A stretch of 64,000 nt of DNA from Diploptera punctata (taxonomy: Eukaryota; Arthropoda; Insecta; Blattodea; Blaberidae), in contig JASPKZ010005705.1 of assembly GCA_030220185.1 (NCBI GenBank), positions 1,351,501 through 1,415,500 of the forward strand. The letters run 5' to 3'. Every line of letters begins with the position of its first letter. Position 1 is the first letter of the stretch. A program made the translations under genes and the position numbers. Positions 46,196-57,253 of this stretch are shown piece after piece. The notes under the pieces were generated by a model, which worked only from the letters and a program-made list of their open reading frames with translations, did no database searches and was not told the origin of the DNA.

Positions 46196-47660
46196 GAACT
46201 TCAAAACTACTTTCAAGTCTCAACACGAAAAAATCCAGAAGGACTGGCACAGATGGCTTGAATTCTGAATTGTACAAATATGCAGGCAAACAGTTCCATG
46301 AAATACTGTTGTCCTTGTTTAATAATGTATTCAAAAATGCAAATATACCACAAGAATGGAAGACAAGCATTGTTATACCCCTGTTCAAGAAAGGAGACAA
46401 GAGAAAAATGGACAACTATAGGGGAATCAGTTTGTTAAACTCATGGTACAAAATTTATGCAGACATTTTAAATGGAAAATTGAAAAGTTTCAGTGAAAAA
46501 TTCCTTACGGAATGTCAAAATGGATTTAGGAAAGGACGATCTTGTATTGATTCAGCATTTTCTGTTAAACTATTGCTTGAAAAAAGAAGAGAATTCAACT
46601 TAGAAACACATTTTGCTTTCAAAGATTTTGAAAAAGCATTCGACACAGTCAAGAGATCAAAACTCTTAAATATATTGGAAGACAGAAATATACAAAATTT
46701 AATTCGGCAGAACATACAAAATATTTACAAAGACAACACCATAAAGATTAAATTAAATAACAGATTTTCTGAAGAAGGAATTATAAATCGTGATGTGAGA
46801 CAAGGCTGCCCCCTATCCCCAACGCTCTTTGCAATTTATATCAATGAAGTAATATGTTGCTGGAGCAAAAAATATAAATTTGGAATAAGAATATCAGAAA
46901 ATAGAAAATTAAACACCATATTGTTTGCAGATGACCAAATAATAATAGCAAATTCCGAAGATAATCTACAGAAAGGTCTGTATAAACTTAACAAGATTAC
47001 AGAAGAATGTGGATTAAAGATATCTACAGAGAAAAACAAAAAATATGGCATTTCAAGGTGTAGATCCTGTCAGAAGTAAAATTGTACTGGACAATAAAAT
47101 TTTGGAGCATATGAATAATTTTACATATCTAGGATGCAATATCTCATATGAAGAAGAAAAGGATGTAAATGCAAAAATATCTAAATTTTTAAGAATTTTA
47201 GGGTTAATAAATTCTATCTTCAAGCCACAGTTAGTCCAAAAGCATTCAAGACTGAAAGTGTATAAAACACTGGCTCTTCCAACTCTTTTGTATGGTAGCA
47301 AAGTATGGACGTTGAAACAGAAGGATATACAGAGACTTAGATCTGCTGAAATGAGATATCTTCGGAGGACTGCAGGATACACACTACTAGATCACAAAAA
47401 AATGAAGACATCTTAGAAGAATTACACATGGAATCTTTAGAAAACAAAATTTCTGATTATAAGTCAAGATGGATGCAACATGTTCATCGAATGGAAGATC
47501 ACAGAATACCCAAACAAATGTTAAGATATCAACCTGCAGGAAGAAGAAGATCAGGACATCCACTCAAAAGATTTTTGGATGGTGTTTCTCTTGAGGCCGA
47601 AACAGGTCAACAAATGGCCTAAATTCGTGAATGTACTATGATGATGATGATGATGAAATA
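46196..47660 (+). mobile_element. Non-LTR retrotransposon, best preserved copy
   Basis: A 5'-truncated LINE from the start of the RT domain to the 3' end, closing with (GAT)n at 47638-47655. Related but worse copies lie at 33.3, 34.6-36.35, 54.35 and 60.6 kb. Confidence 0.85.
46198..47622 (+). pseudogene. LINE ORF2-type reverse transcriptase, two frameshifts
   Basis: Copies element RNA into DNA at the target. The frame 46198-47079 carries RT blocks: TGTDGLNSELYKYAG, WKTSIVIPLFKKGD, NYRGISLLNSWYKI, CQNGFRKGRSCIDS, FKDFEKAFDTV (first Asp), RDVRQGCPLSPTLF and NTILFADDQIIIAN (catalytic FADD). Near 47035 the frame shifts in an A-rich run and continues VDPVRSKIVLDNKI, YLGCNISYEEEK and LPTLLYGSKVWTLK. 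A second shift in the A run at about 47396-47402 leads to ELHMESLENKISDYKSRWMQ and RRRSGHPLKRFLDG, stop at 47622. No endonuclease domain is included. Both defects lie in A homopolymers. Clade (RTE- or Jockey-like) is not settled. Confidence 0.88.
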
Positions 47661-48267
47661 TGAATAAAACTAAACTCTACTATCAAGTAATCAATATGAA
47701 AACTTATTTTTTCTTACCGGTGTTTTCTTCATACAATAACAAAACGTTAATAAAACTCTTCATTCATACTCATTCCTAAAAATACTATCGTAAAATATGC
47801 CAAAGTCTTCTAACGTCCTAGATGGAAAGTATCCATGTAAGCCTGCTAGAGTATGATTACTGTTTTTTTCGTAGATATGGACTTTCCAAACAAACTGGAT
47901 AAAATGTGTTTTCTGATGCTCCTGTTTACACGCCAGAATTTTTTTCTTCACTCAGCTTTAAAAATTGGGTTAAAAGATTTTTGCGGCAGCAGCGAGTGTA
48001 AAGTGGGTGGTATCCCTCCTACACAACCCCTGCACTCCCGAAAATTAGACAACACGCTCAGCGCCAAGCTAATTTCCTACTTTCCCACCTGCTGGTATCT
48101 CACTAAAAATGTCATTTAGAAAAACTTGTTTTACCGGATCATTCTTAATGTTTGTAGTGAAAGTAAGAAAGAAAATTTGAGAGACAATCTGCATATTTCC
48201 TGGAACTTCTGCGAAGCTTGCATTTAAACATCTAGGAATGGACTTAATTATTTTAATTATTTATATG
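47661..48267. other. No gene recognised
   Basis: An 88-codon plus frame at 47853-48119 has no known domain. Confidence 0.4.
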
Positions 48268-48430
48268 CCCACGGCTGTGATCTCGAGGTAACTTCGTTGC
48301 CTCAGGCGTAGCGGGCCCGGGGTCGATCCCCTGCCAGAAGACGTTTCCTGATGTGGTTTTAATGGGGGTTCCCTTCACCCATAAGACACATGTCAGGAAG
48401 CTTCAAGACCCAAACAGTTTCCGACATAAT
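48268..48430 (+). mobile_element. SINE (family A), 3'-truncated and diverged
   Basis: Head 'cccacggctgtgatctcgag' and B box 'gggtcgatcccc', then 'cacccataagacacatgtca' and 'gaagcttcaagacccaaac'. The 3' half is absent. Confidence 0.65.
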
Positions 48431-48439
48431 TTGCCTATC

Positions 48440-48650
48440 AAAATCACCCTATCACATTCACCTTATTTAGTTAGAATGTGTGAGTGAATGATGTGTCTTG
48501 TCTTAAATGTTTAAGGTGACTCTGGCATTGAGCTGATCCCTCGTCCATGGAGGCCCTCCCTGTTACTGTTTGATCAAACACGTTTGTGCAGTATGTGATC
48601 AAGAGCCTCCTAAGGCCTATAGTGGGATAATTTTACCTTTTATCATCCGA
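48440..48650 (+). repeat. SINE-like tail
   Basis: 'gagcctcctaaggcctatag' and 'tgggataattttacctttta' match the end of the family B SINEs. The upstream part is unassigned. Confidence 0.4.
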
Positions 48651-48776
48651 AAATGTAGCAATTTCGTAAATGTTTAATTTAAATAACGGGCCAAAGTTTT
48701 ATAATCCCTTAATAACTCTTAAAAATTAAATTAATCAATATTCATAATAAAGTTAAATCTATCTATCTTCGGGTTT

Positions 48777-49169
48777 TTACAGCTGCTGCCGTCTTCCCGT
48801 GCCAAACCTCTGAAGCCTAAGATCATAGGCATCTTCAATGCTTAGCCCTCTTGCTTGCATTAATGTCTTCATGTTTTCCTTCCATGTTAACTTTGGTCTC
48901 CCTCTTTTCCTCTTTCTGGTCGGGTACCATTGATATAGTAGCTTTGGCCATCGCGTATCTTCCATTCTTAAAACATGTCCTAACCACTTTAATTCCTTCT
49001 CCTCAATTCTTTCAATTATGCTTTCTTCTGCTTCCATTATGTTTCTAATTTCCTTATTTGTGACATGTTCTAATTTTGACTTTCTGGCACTTCTGCGTAA
49101 ATAATCCATTTCTAGAGCTATTGGTCTATTCTTGTAGCGCTTATTGATTGTCCATAAAGTTAAATCCAA
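48777..49169 (-). pseudogene. LINE C-terminal open frame
   Basis: An open frame of 130 codons holding ALEMDYLRRSARKSKLEHVT, IERIEEKELKWLGHVLRMED, RKRKRGRPKLTWKENM and a normal end (GTGRRQQL, stop at 48777). It is the last part of a LINE protein and intact as far as it goes, but the RT domain is missing. It lies directly beyond the Penelope-like fragment on the same strand. Confidence 0.75.
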
Positions 49170-49400
49170 TTACTTAAATGAGCTAGTTATGGTTCATGGA
49201 TGATAATGTTGTTACAGAATACTTGAATCCTCTCACTCAAAAGTCCAGCTGTCAAACTCAAAGATATTCAATCGTCTTAAAATAATAATATAAGTACCTT
49301 TTTATCCGTCTTCCTCAATTAGAATTGATTTTCATTCAAACAACTTCGTTAATTATTAAAATCATAAAAGCCTTTCAAAATATGTTTCATCATCGGCATA

Positions 49401-49740
49401 CTATTTAATATTGATGTCGGCGTATAAATTATATAATGGGTTTATGTCTGTGGATGTATTCTCGTTTAGAATGTTTATATTCTTTGCTTCTCTTAAAATT
49501 TCCATGTCTTCTAAGGTGTTAAATTTGTTGTTGTTATTCTCCTTGTGTATGATTTTTATGGTATCTTCGATTGTGTTAAACTGATGACCCGTGTCCAGTA
49601 TGTGTTTTGCAAAACTTGATTTTTCTTCGTAATTGATAGATTTTCTTAAATCATCATTGTGTATTGTGTTAACATTCTTTGTTGTTCTTCCGATGTAAAA
49701 TTTGTCGCAATATTACATTTCAATTTATAAACGCCGTTAT
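49401..49740 (-). pseudogene. Penelope-like element, GIY-YIG endonuclease end
   Basis: The minus strand from 49737 reads GVYKLKCN, a one-base loss follows near 49708, then CDKFYIGRTTKNVNTIHNDD, KSSFAKHILDTGHQFN, ENNNKFNTLEDMEILREAKN and ends at TAG (49401). GVYK...C..CDKFYIGRT is the GIY-YIG signature with the zinc-type cysteines found at the C-terminus of Penelope-like reverse transcriptases, where the nuclease makes the target cut. The RT part is not present upstream. Only one frameshift is visible, so it is fairly young. It may be related to the hammerhead-bearing palindrome at 25.3 kb, but no sequence link is proven. Confidence 0.8.
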
Positions 49741-49964
49741 TTTAATATTTATATAACAATGAATGTTAAAAATACTGCTAAGTCAAAGATAGTTACATGA
49801 ATGAAGCATTACGTTGCTTATAGACAAAGTATTTTTACGAGTATACTACAACTTCATTTCCCAACTTGTGATTCGCGAACCCCCAGGGGGATCACAAAAT
49901 ATTTCAAGGGGTTCGTCAAAACTTTTCCGTAATGGCGGGTTTCGAGGTTATGTATTGCAGCATT

Positions 49965-50065
<101 letters not shown>

Positions 50066-50067
50066 GT

Positions 50068-50400
50068 CCACCGCTGTGATCTCGAGGTAGCGTGCTGCCT
50101 TGTCACGCAGCGGGCCAGGGTTCGATCCCCAGTCGGGGCAGTTTTTCTGGGTGAGGTTTTTATCGGGGTTTCTCCTCACCTGTAAGACAAATGCCAGGAA
50201 AACTTTAAGGCCGAAACGGTCCCCGAAACAATATGGCCATCATTATCATCATCCTTATCATTATCATCATCATTCACCGGTGTGGAAAGCAACGGGAAGC
50301 TAACCACACCTACGATTCCCTAGTAAAGCTGCAAGCATAGCATGAAAGTGCTATGATTGCAGTGAAGGACCTGCCTTCGGGCAGAATTACTATGTATGGA
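50068..50400 (+). mobile_element. SINE (family A), full length
   Basis: Head 'ccaccgctgtgatctcgagg', B box GGTTCGATCCC, (ATC)n tract, 'caccggtgtggaaagcaacg', end 'gcagaattactatgtatgga'. It sits between two ATT tracts. Confidence 0.9.
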
Positions 50401-51479
50401 TTATTATTATATATTATTATTTTAAAATTAAATGTCCCTTGTTGCATATGTGTAACATCGGAAATTTATCACATTATTTCCAGAATAAATTAATATTTAC
50501 CGCGAATGCCTGATTTACAGTTATGTAACAACATTAGGCCTACACGTTGCGTAACGTTTAAGCCGTAACTAGAGTAACTTTAGGTTTTAACCATTAAGGG
50601 TGAAGTTAATTTAAGGTTATTAAACCTTTTGCTTGGTATTTAATGATATCCATGTCTACTGTATGTCTATTTAAAAGTCAGTGGTTCACCCAACTCAGAT
50701 CGTTGTGGAAGGGATTCGCGAGTCAAAAAAGGTTGGGAACCGCTGCACTAGAATTATCTATCACCCCCTAAAACCACCCGCCCCACAAATAAAAATAGCA
50801 GTGTGTTAGAAAAATGAGATATATTTTGTTAATGGAAATTAATTTGGAATGCTCTCCCTCAAAACATCCATTTTGCAACTCAATAGAAAATATGTTGCTC
50901 ATAGACAATACTTGTACAAGTATATTAGAATTATCTATCCCCCAAACACTCACTGTGCTATTCAAAATTTCCGTGTGTTTAAATAATCAATGGATCTGAT
51001 GTTAACGTGATGAAAATCCATTATATATTTAGTAAAAAAACTATCAAAGTTTTATGTGATTTTCAAAAATATATAAATATGAAAATCATATAAAACTTAT
51101 TAAATTAGATTGTGTTATTAAAATGACGCACATGTTGCTCATGGACAATATATTTAGACGAGTATAATAGAACCCCTTCCTCCAAACATTTGCAGCACAA
51201 TTCAATTGCGTAAATGAGGCATATGTTGCTTATGGACAATTTTTTTGACAATGATACTAGACTTCCTCCCAAAAAAACTCTTGTGTAATTCAATTACTTA
51301 AAACGAAGCATATATTAGTCATGCACAATATATTTGTGAAGAGTATATTAGAATCAAATCTCCCCCAAACATTTTCTGCGTAATTCAATTATTTAAAAAT
51401 TGGCCATATGTTGCTTATGAAGAATATTTTTGTCACAAGTATACTAAAATCCTCTCCCCCAAACACTTTCTGCATAATT

Positions 51480-52149
51480 CTTCATTATCATCATCAACAA
51501 CAACAAGGATTACGCCCAATGGCCTGTTCCGATCTCATTATAGGTCGAATTGGTCCTTCCATCTCTCCAATGGTCTTCCCAACATTCTTCTCCCTTTTGG
51601 TTTATAATTATACATTCTTCTTGGTATGCGCTGCCCATTCGTTCGTAATACGTGCTGAAGATAAGCATTTTGATAATATTGTATTCTTTCACAGAGATTA
51701 AATATATTAAGTTATGTTCTTATATCTTCGTTTTTCTTTTTATCGGTCCTTTGGTATCCTGCTATTTCTCTCAACATTTTCATTTCAGCAGCCTCTATTT
51801 GTTTGCTATCTGCCTTTGTTAATGTCCAGGTTTCACATCCATAGATAACAGATGGAACTGCCAATACTTTGGAAAACTTCAAAATAGTTTATTTTCTAGT
51901 CATATTCAATAAAGTGCGTTTAATTGTGCCACATAGATAATTGAATCGTTGTATTTTAGTGTGTTCATCTAAATTTCTGTCATTGCCTAAATGGCATCCC
52001 AAATAATTAAAATTCTGAACTTGATCTATAATTACATTGTTTATCATTATTTTTGTTCTTATTGCACATTTTCCTTTCAGAGCTAATATTTTTGTTTTAG
52101 ATGTAGATATTCTTAAATTGTATTTTAGAGAGATATTATTTAAAGTATA
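51480..52149 (-). mobile_element. 5'-truncated LINE with target duplication
   Basis: Flanked by a 10-bp direct repeat ctgcataatt (51470-51479 and 52150-52159) taken from a monomer. The minus strand codes for LKYNLRISTSKTKILALKGK and VQNFNYLGCHLGNDRN in the frame 51889-52155, later shifted, and ends in GTGHWA* plus (GAT)n. Confidence 0.85.
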
Positions 52150-52706
52150 CTGCATAATTAAATTATTTAAAATAAGACTTAGGCCTACATTGTATATGGG
52201 TGATATTTTTATGATTACATTAGAATCATCTCTAGCCTAGCACTTTCTGGGTAATTAATGTATCTAAAATTAGGCATATGTTGCTCATGGACGAGTACAA
52301 CAAACTCCCTTCCTCCAAATGCTTTCTGCATAATTCAATTGCATAAATTAGGTATATGTTGATTATGGACAATATGTTTGACAATTATACTAGTCTACTT
52401 CCCCAAAACAAAACTTCCAGTGCAACTCAACTACTTAATATGAAGCATATATTGCAAATTGACAATATTTTTGTGAAGAATATATTAGAATCCAATCTCC
52501 CGCAAACGACTTTGTGCGTAATTAAATTAATAAAAAAATGGGGCATAATCTTGAAGAATATTTTTGTCACAACTATAATAAAATTCTCTCCCCAAATACT
52601 TCCTGCGAAATTAAATTACTTAAAATTAAGCATATATTGCTCATGGACAACATTTTTGTGACGAGAATTCTAGAACCCTCTCCCCCAAAAACTCTATGCA
52701 TAACTC

Positions 52707-53058
52707 CGATTTTCCGATTGAGCGTCTTTCCACTTTTCAGCGGTTGCCCTTTTACCAGCCGGCTGCTGGCCCTTCACATCCACATGTGTCAATCACAGAG
52801 GTAGATGATCAACAGCCAGTGTAGGGGTGACATGTGGTTAGCATGTCGAGTCCCCCAGCCGTTGTATCTGGTTCCTCAACCTGGAGCCGCTACTTATTGT
52901 AGCTACCCAATTGCCTCACGATGCAGAGTGGGCACCGGTCCCATTCTGGCCGAAATACCATGAGAAAATGTCTTCCCCCATGGAGACTCGAACCAGCGCA
53001 AGTCCCGTAGCTCTGCGCCAAGGCTTCCTACCTTAACCGCTCGGCTACGGCGCGGGAC
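52707..53058 (-). mobile_element. tRNA-derived SINE (family C), full length with target duplication
   Basis: Flanked by an 11-bp direct repeat atgcataactc (52696-52706 and 53059-53069). The head (minus) is 'gcgccgtagccgagcggtta' with B box GGTTCGAGTCTCC; the body is 'gggaccggtgcccactctgc'. It gives the cleanest borders for the family. Confidence 0.9.
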
Positions 53059-53536
53059 ATGCATAACTCAATTATTTAAAATAAGGCTTATATCGCTCAT
53101 TGATAATATATTTTTTTGTTATGAGTCTCTCTCCCACAAACACTTACTGGGCAATTCATTTATTTATAGTCAGGCATATTATGGAGAATATTTTTTTATA
53201 CATCTTCTCTTCCAAACACTTTCTGCATAAATAATGTACTTAAAATGAAACATGGCCTATACAGATCATGGATAATATTTTTGTGGCGAATATATATAAA
53301 ACTCTCTCCCTCCGACCACTTGTTGCGTAATTCAATTATTAAAATAGAGGCATATCTTGCTTATGTATAATATTTCTGGCAAATTTACTATAATTGTCTC
53401 CCCTTCTCCAAAACGCCACTGCACATCTCATAAACCAAAGAAAACGTACAATTATGGACATCACACAACAAATACATTCTTATATCAAAGGACTAATACA
53501 ATGAAATATCTGTATAATATGAAATCTGGTACTCAC

Positions 53537-54178
53537 CTTGGAACTCCTTCCTAGCGGCACTGACACTTGTCACGATGTTGGCGACATGTCCAAGCACAGT
53601 GGCAAACAAAAGAAGACCAAACAGCAATTGAATGATGACAAACAAGTATTCAAACTTGCTCCTCGGTCTAGGCAGATCTCCGATGGTCGTAAGTGCCAAG
53701 GTACACCAGTAATAACTTTGAAGGTACTGTTTCACTACGTCAGCGGTTTCACTATCACTGTACACCCAATTCTTACTACCGAATGCATTATTCTTGTATA
53801 TTATATGATATAAGCAACCATTCCAATGAAATATCACTAATAGATAATGTATCAAACTTGTAGATCTGAATAAGTTTGGATAATTTGTATGTCTCTCTGT
53901 TCGGTCCATGAAGGCCCAAAATCGATAGATTTTTACAAGACGAAAGGATCTGAGAATTGAATTGAAACCTATTGAAAGATAAAGGAAATCTAAAGGTAAT
54001 AAACACAGGCAGTCTATGTAAAAAGTTGTTGAATTCATGTAGTGATGGCGTAGTTTTGTTGAATCCGTCTGTAATACACCGTCCTCTAAATATCCTGTCC
54101 TAAAGTGGAACACTATGTCCACCAAGTAGAGGAAATCCGCGAGGTAATCCAAGCAGAACCATACCACTATCGTCTCTC
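53537..54178 (-). CDS. CngL: CNG-like channel exon: S2 to S6 and pore
   Basis: Internal exon of a cyclic nucleotide-gated cation channel of the plasma membrane. Acceptor TTTCAG ends at 54179 and donor GTGAGT begins at 53536; length is 642 bp, phase 1 to phase 1. In order: S2 (VVWFCLDYLADFLYLVDIVF), a linker with FHFRTGYLEDGVLQTD, S3 (FYIDCLCLLPLDFLYLSIG), S4 with spaced arginines (NSILRSFRLVKIYRFW), S5 (LIHYLLVIFHWNGCLYHII), pore helix and filter (YYWCTLALTTIGDLPRP) and S6 (LFGLLLFATVLGHVANIV), ending at VSAARKEFQ. The filter has Asp in TTIGD where many CNGA subunits have Glu (TTIGE). Resemblance to insect CNGL, from memory, is strong. The downstream C-linker and nucleotide-binding exons were not found. 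Confidence 0.93.
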
Positions 54179-54339
54179 CTGAAACAGAAATAAAACTATC
54201 AGTCAATTACAATTACTCTTCTTCCTTTTCTTCTTCTTCTTCTTTTCTTCTTCTTCGGCTACATTTACCTTCCTCAGTCTGGTATTAATCTATCCCATAT
54301 TGTTCTGTTTACTTTATTTTCACTTGTACAAATTTTCAA

Positions 54340-54905
54340 CTATTTAAGTTGTGAAATATCTTATCAAAATTAAAAAGACGTGAACAAGAAAATCACCAAA
54401 TTTGCACAAATCTTAAAGAACAATAAATAATACATTAAAAGCTACATTACTACAAGAATCCAAAAAAATTAAAATATATAATATTTTAGCATTACCCTCC
54501 CTTTTATACGGAAATGAGATTTGGACCTTAAGAAAATGAGACAGAAGCAGAATCAAAGCAACATAAATTAAATTCAATTTAAAACTTTTCTTTAATTTTT
54601 TAATTATTAATTATTTTTTTAGTTTAGTTTAAAATAGAAGGACAGCAGGATACACTCTTTTAGATACAAAAAAGAATGAAGAAAGTTTAGAATAATTAGA
54701 AGTAGAATCAGTAGAAGAAAGAACTCAACAGATATAAATTAAACTTGCTAGACCATGTAAAAGAACGGATAAATCAAGAATCCCAAAAATGATGATGCAA
54801 TATAATGCAAAGAATATCGTCGACCAGGAAGACCTCTCAAAAGACTGCTAGATGGGGCCAAAATAGGTCTACAAAGGTCTAATTCGTGACGGGTGATGAT
54901 TTTTT
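54340..54905 (+). pseudogene. LINE 3' end in the channel intron
   Basis: Pieces ALPSLLYGNEIWTLRK, RRTAGYTLLDTKKNEE and 'gtcgaccaggaagacctctc' match the family at 46.2 kb. It ends 'tgacgggtgatgat' then T-rich DNA. No open frame remains. Confidence 0.6.
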
Positions 54906-55272
54906 TTTCACTTTTTTATGTGCCAGAATTTACTTATCTCTTGAAACTGACTCCTAAATTTATATATTTTGTTTACCTCTCCCTGTAACTAAAACTTTGT
55001 AATGTATAAATTCTTTATTTATGTAAATGAACTGCATCCGAGCACGATCACTTGCTGATTCGGGTGTCAATACGTGTACAATTATTTGATGAATAAAGCG
55101 TATTCTTTATTCTTACTCTCATTGTAAGGAACGTCAGCGCACGGACCAGATGAGTACAGTTACGTCAAAATACTGTATAACACTTTTTGTGTGGTAGCGT
55201 ACACACATATGGTATTCGGAATTTCCCATTACAAACTTCTAGGGCTTGTAGAGGGAACTGGCCAAATATGTT
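54906..55272. other. Intron DNA, no feature
   Basis: Unique AT-rich intron sequence between a LINE and the TIR element. Confidence 0.4.
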
Positions 55273-57253
55273 ATTTTACAGACTATAAGACGCTACGGAC
55301 TATAAGATGCGCCTTGATTTTTAAGAAATTAAAAAAATACATTTTCGCCATTTTTATTATTAGATTGCAAAGTGAGACTAAAACAATCTTAGTTCATAAA
55401 ACCGTTCTGATCTTAAAAATCCCTTAAAATCGTCATCTGAACTTTCTTCTTCTTCCTCTTCGTCGTCATCGTTATCCTCTTCATATATAAGACGATCGTC
55501 ACTACCACCGAGAGCGTTACTTACGCCGCACTTCTTGAAAGATTTAACAATAATGTATTCTCTCACTCCAGATAACGATTTTTTTTATCCACTGACACAC
55601 TTGTTTGATTGTATGTCGTTTTAAAGCTCCCTTCGGAGTGAATTCATGTTGGGTTTCGTCCATCATGCATTTGTTCAAGTTCACTGGAATCATAGACTAG
55701 GCCCATCCGTCCACCCCTTGGGATACCTCGGTCGTCCTGACCATACTCCCAAGTCCTAGTTCTAGTCCTCCCTAACCTATTTTCACGTCCACGTTCAAGT
55801 TCTCGGTCTTTAAACCAACACCCCAGGGAGAGAGTGTTGGAGTTTGCAATCTGGGAATTGCTGAGCTACATAGTACATCAGGTCGCTCAATCCTGACGAC
55901 CCCACAGTTGGTCCACGGGCTCCATGAGCCTAGCCGGGAGGACTGCTGTCGCAGATCCACCGACCATTCCCCTGTTCTGCCTCCAGGGACGTGTCCTGCA
56001 GCCGTTGTGAGACCGGCTAGGGCTACAAGCCCAACAGTGTGAGACTTTTAGTACATCCAGGTGCTCATCTCCTGGCGACCCCACAGTTTGTCGACGGGCC
56101 CGTAGGCCGAGCCAGGAACCAGTACAGTAGCTCCCCTCTGGACTGGTCCGAGCCGAGCCCTGGTGTGCCCCCAGGGACGCCTTCTGCAGCTGTTGTGGGC
56201 CAGCACGGAGCTCGCAAGTTCCAACAGATGAGCAACTAGTACGACAAGGCGCTCAACTCTTGCCTACCCCACTAATGGTTCACGAGTCCCTTGGACTTAA
56301 CCGGGAGGACTGTCTAGCAGATCCACCGATCTTTCCCCCAGTGCACCAGCTGGGGACGTGTTTGGTTGCTGAAGTGGGGTCCAGCCTGAGCATTAGTACG
56401 TCAGGTCGCTCAACTCCTGACGACCTCACAGATTGTCCTTGGGTCACTCGGTTCCAGAGTCGGCGCTAAGTCCCAAAAAGCCATATAAAGACCACGCTTC
56501 CTCCTTTCTCGAGCTTATCTACCTGGTGGTAATTCCCAGCATTACGCCCGGTATTGTCCCAACCAGCTCGTTCGCAAGACTAAGCCTAGTCGTGCCGCTG
56601 CTGTGAGTCAGCAATGTAGGCATCCAGGGAGCTCATCGCCCATGGTGCCCCCACAAAGGTCCTCGGGATTAACCAAGAGAAGGGAGCTGCTGATCTCCAC
56701 AATCTCCCACCGCCTCGCCACGACGGCCGCTGCTCCCGCTGTGGGCCGGGATATTTGAACTTTAGTACAACAGGGCGCTCGTCTTCTGTTGACCCCACTT
56801 ATGGTCCGCGAGTCCATCGGACTTGGAAGGGAGGACTGACTAGCAGATCCACCGACCTTTTCCCTACTACGCCACCGAGGGGACGCGATTTGCTGCTGAA
56901 GTGGGCGCAGCACGAGCTATGTAGTGCATCAGGTCAGTAGACTGCAATGACGCACCATAGGCTAGACAGTGTTCTGGGATTAAGATGGTGGGGCGGGAGG
57001 AAGACAGTGTTAGCCAGCTTATGAATCGCCGCAACTCATATTCGTCGTATCGATGCATTGCTGCTGCCAGCTGAATTCGATATTGCCAGATAGAGATAGG
57101 TTTCCCGTGGCATCGAATATATGGCCATTTTTAAGACTAATGGAATTTTAAATCAAACACTGGACATTTTTATATTAATTTTGAGCATTAGACGCACCTG
57201 AATTTTGGAGGCAATTTTTCGAAGAAAATAGTGCGTCTTATTATCCGTAAAAT
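55273..57253. mobile_element. TIR element carrying a GC-rich payload
   Basis: The left 21 bases ATTTTACAGACTATAAGACG(C) and the right end, reverse-complemented, ATTTTACGGATAATAAGACG(C) match at 18 positions. Further 'ataagatgcgcc'/'agacgcacct' motifs lie just inside. The ends are AT-rich while 55600-57060 is strikingly GC-rich and repetitive. No transposase is recognised. A non-autonomous DNA transposon is the simplest reading; the exact borders and target site are not certain. Confidence 0.55.
55871..56925 (+). repeat. GC-rich tandem array with conserved hairpins
   Basis: Five to six units of about 155-190 bp begin with AGTAC at about 55872, 56050, 56238, 56395 and 56764, with a diverged one near 56615. 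After AGTAC each carries hairpin 1 (loop with GCTC, then GACCCCAC in most), and after about 20 bases hairpin 2. The right half has 'ggaggactg', 'gcagatccaccgacc' and 'ggggacg'. Stems change by paired substitutions between units. Open frames of 60-101 codons on both strands show no known domain. Confidence 0.75.

Larger units (their letters stand above)
50754..53430 (+). repeat. Second tandem array, ~92-bp monomers
   Basis: Monomers with blocks 'aggcatatgttgctcatgga', 'caatatttttgtgacgagta', 'tattagaa', 'ctctcccccaaacactttct' and 'gcgtaattcaattactta' recur with starts near 51125, 51214, 51306, 51400, 52270, 52352, 52441, 52535, 52626, 53082, 53170, 53250 and 53346. It is unrelated to the 91-bp satellite. 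A LINE and a SINE have inserted into it. It ends about 100 bp from the channel exon. Confidence 0.85.

Noticed and set aside
49381..49440. Hammerhead-like text just after the Penelope-like stop (gatgatgaaac)
   Set aside because: A core-like string is present, but stem I strands do not pair and stem III would need a one-base loop.
53538..53813. Plus-strand frame opposite the pore exon
   Set aside because: Shadow of the conserved minus-strand channel exon.
55887..56913. Protein-coding frames on both strands of the GC-rich array
   Set aside because: Frames are open partly because of GC content, are interrupted between units and show no domain; the hairpin pattern explains the conservation better.
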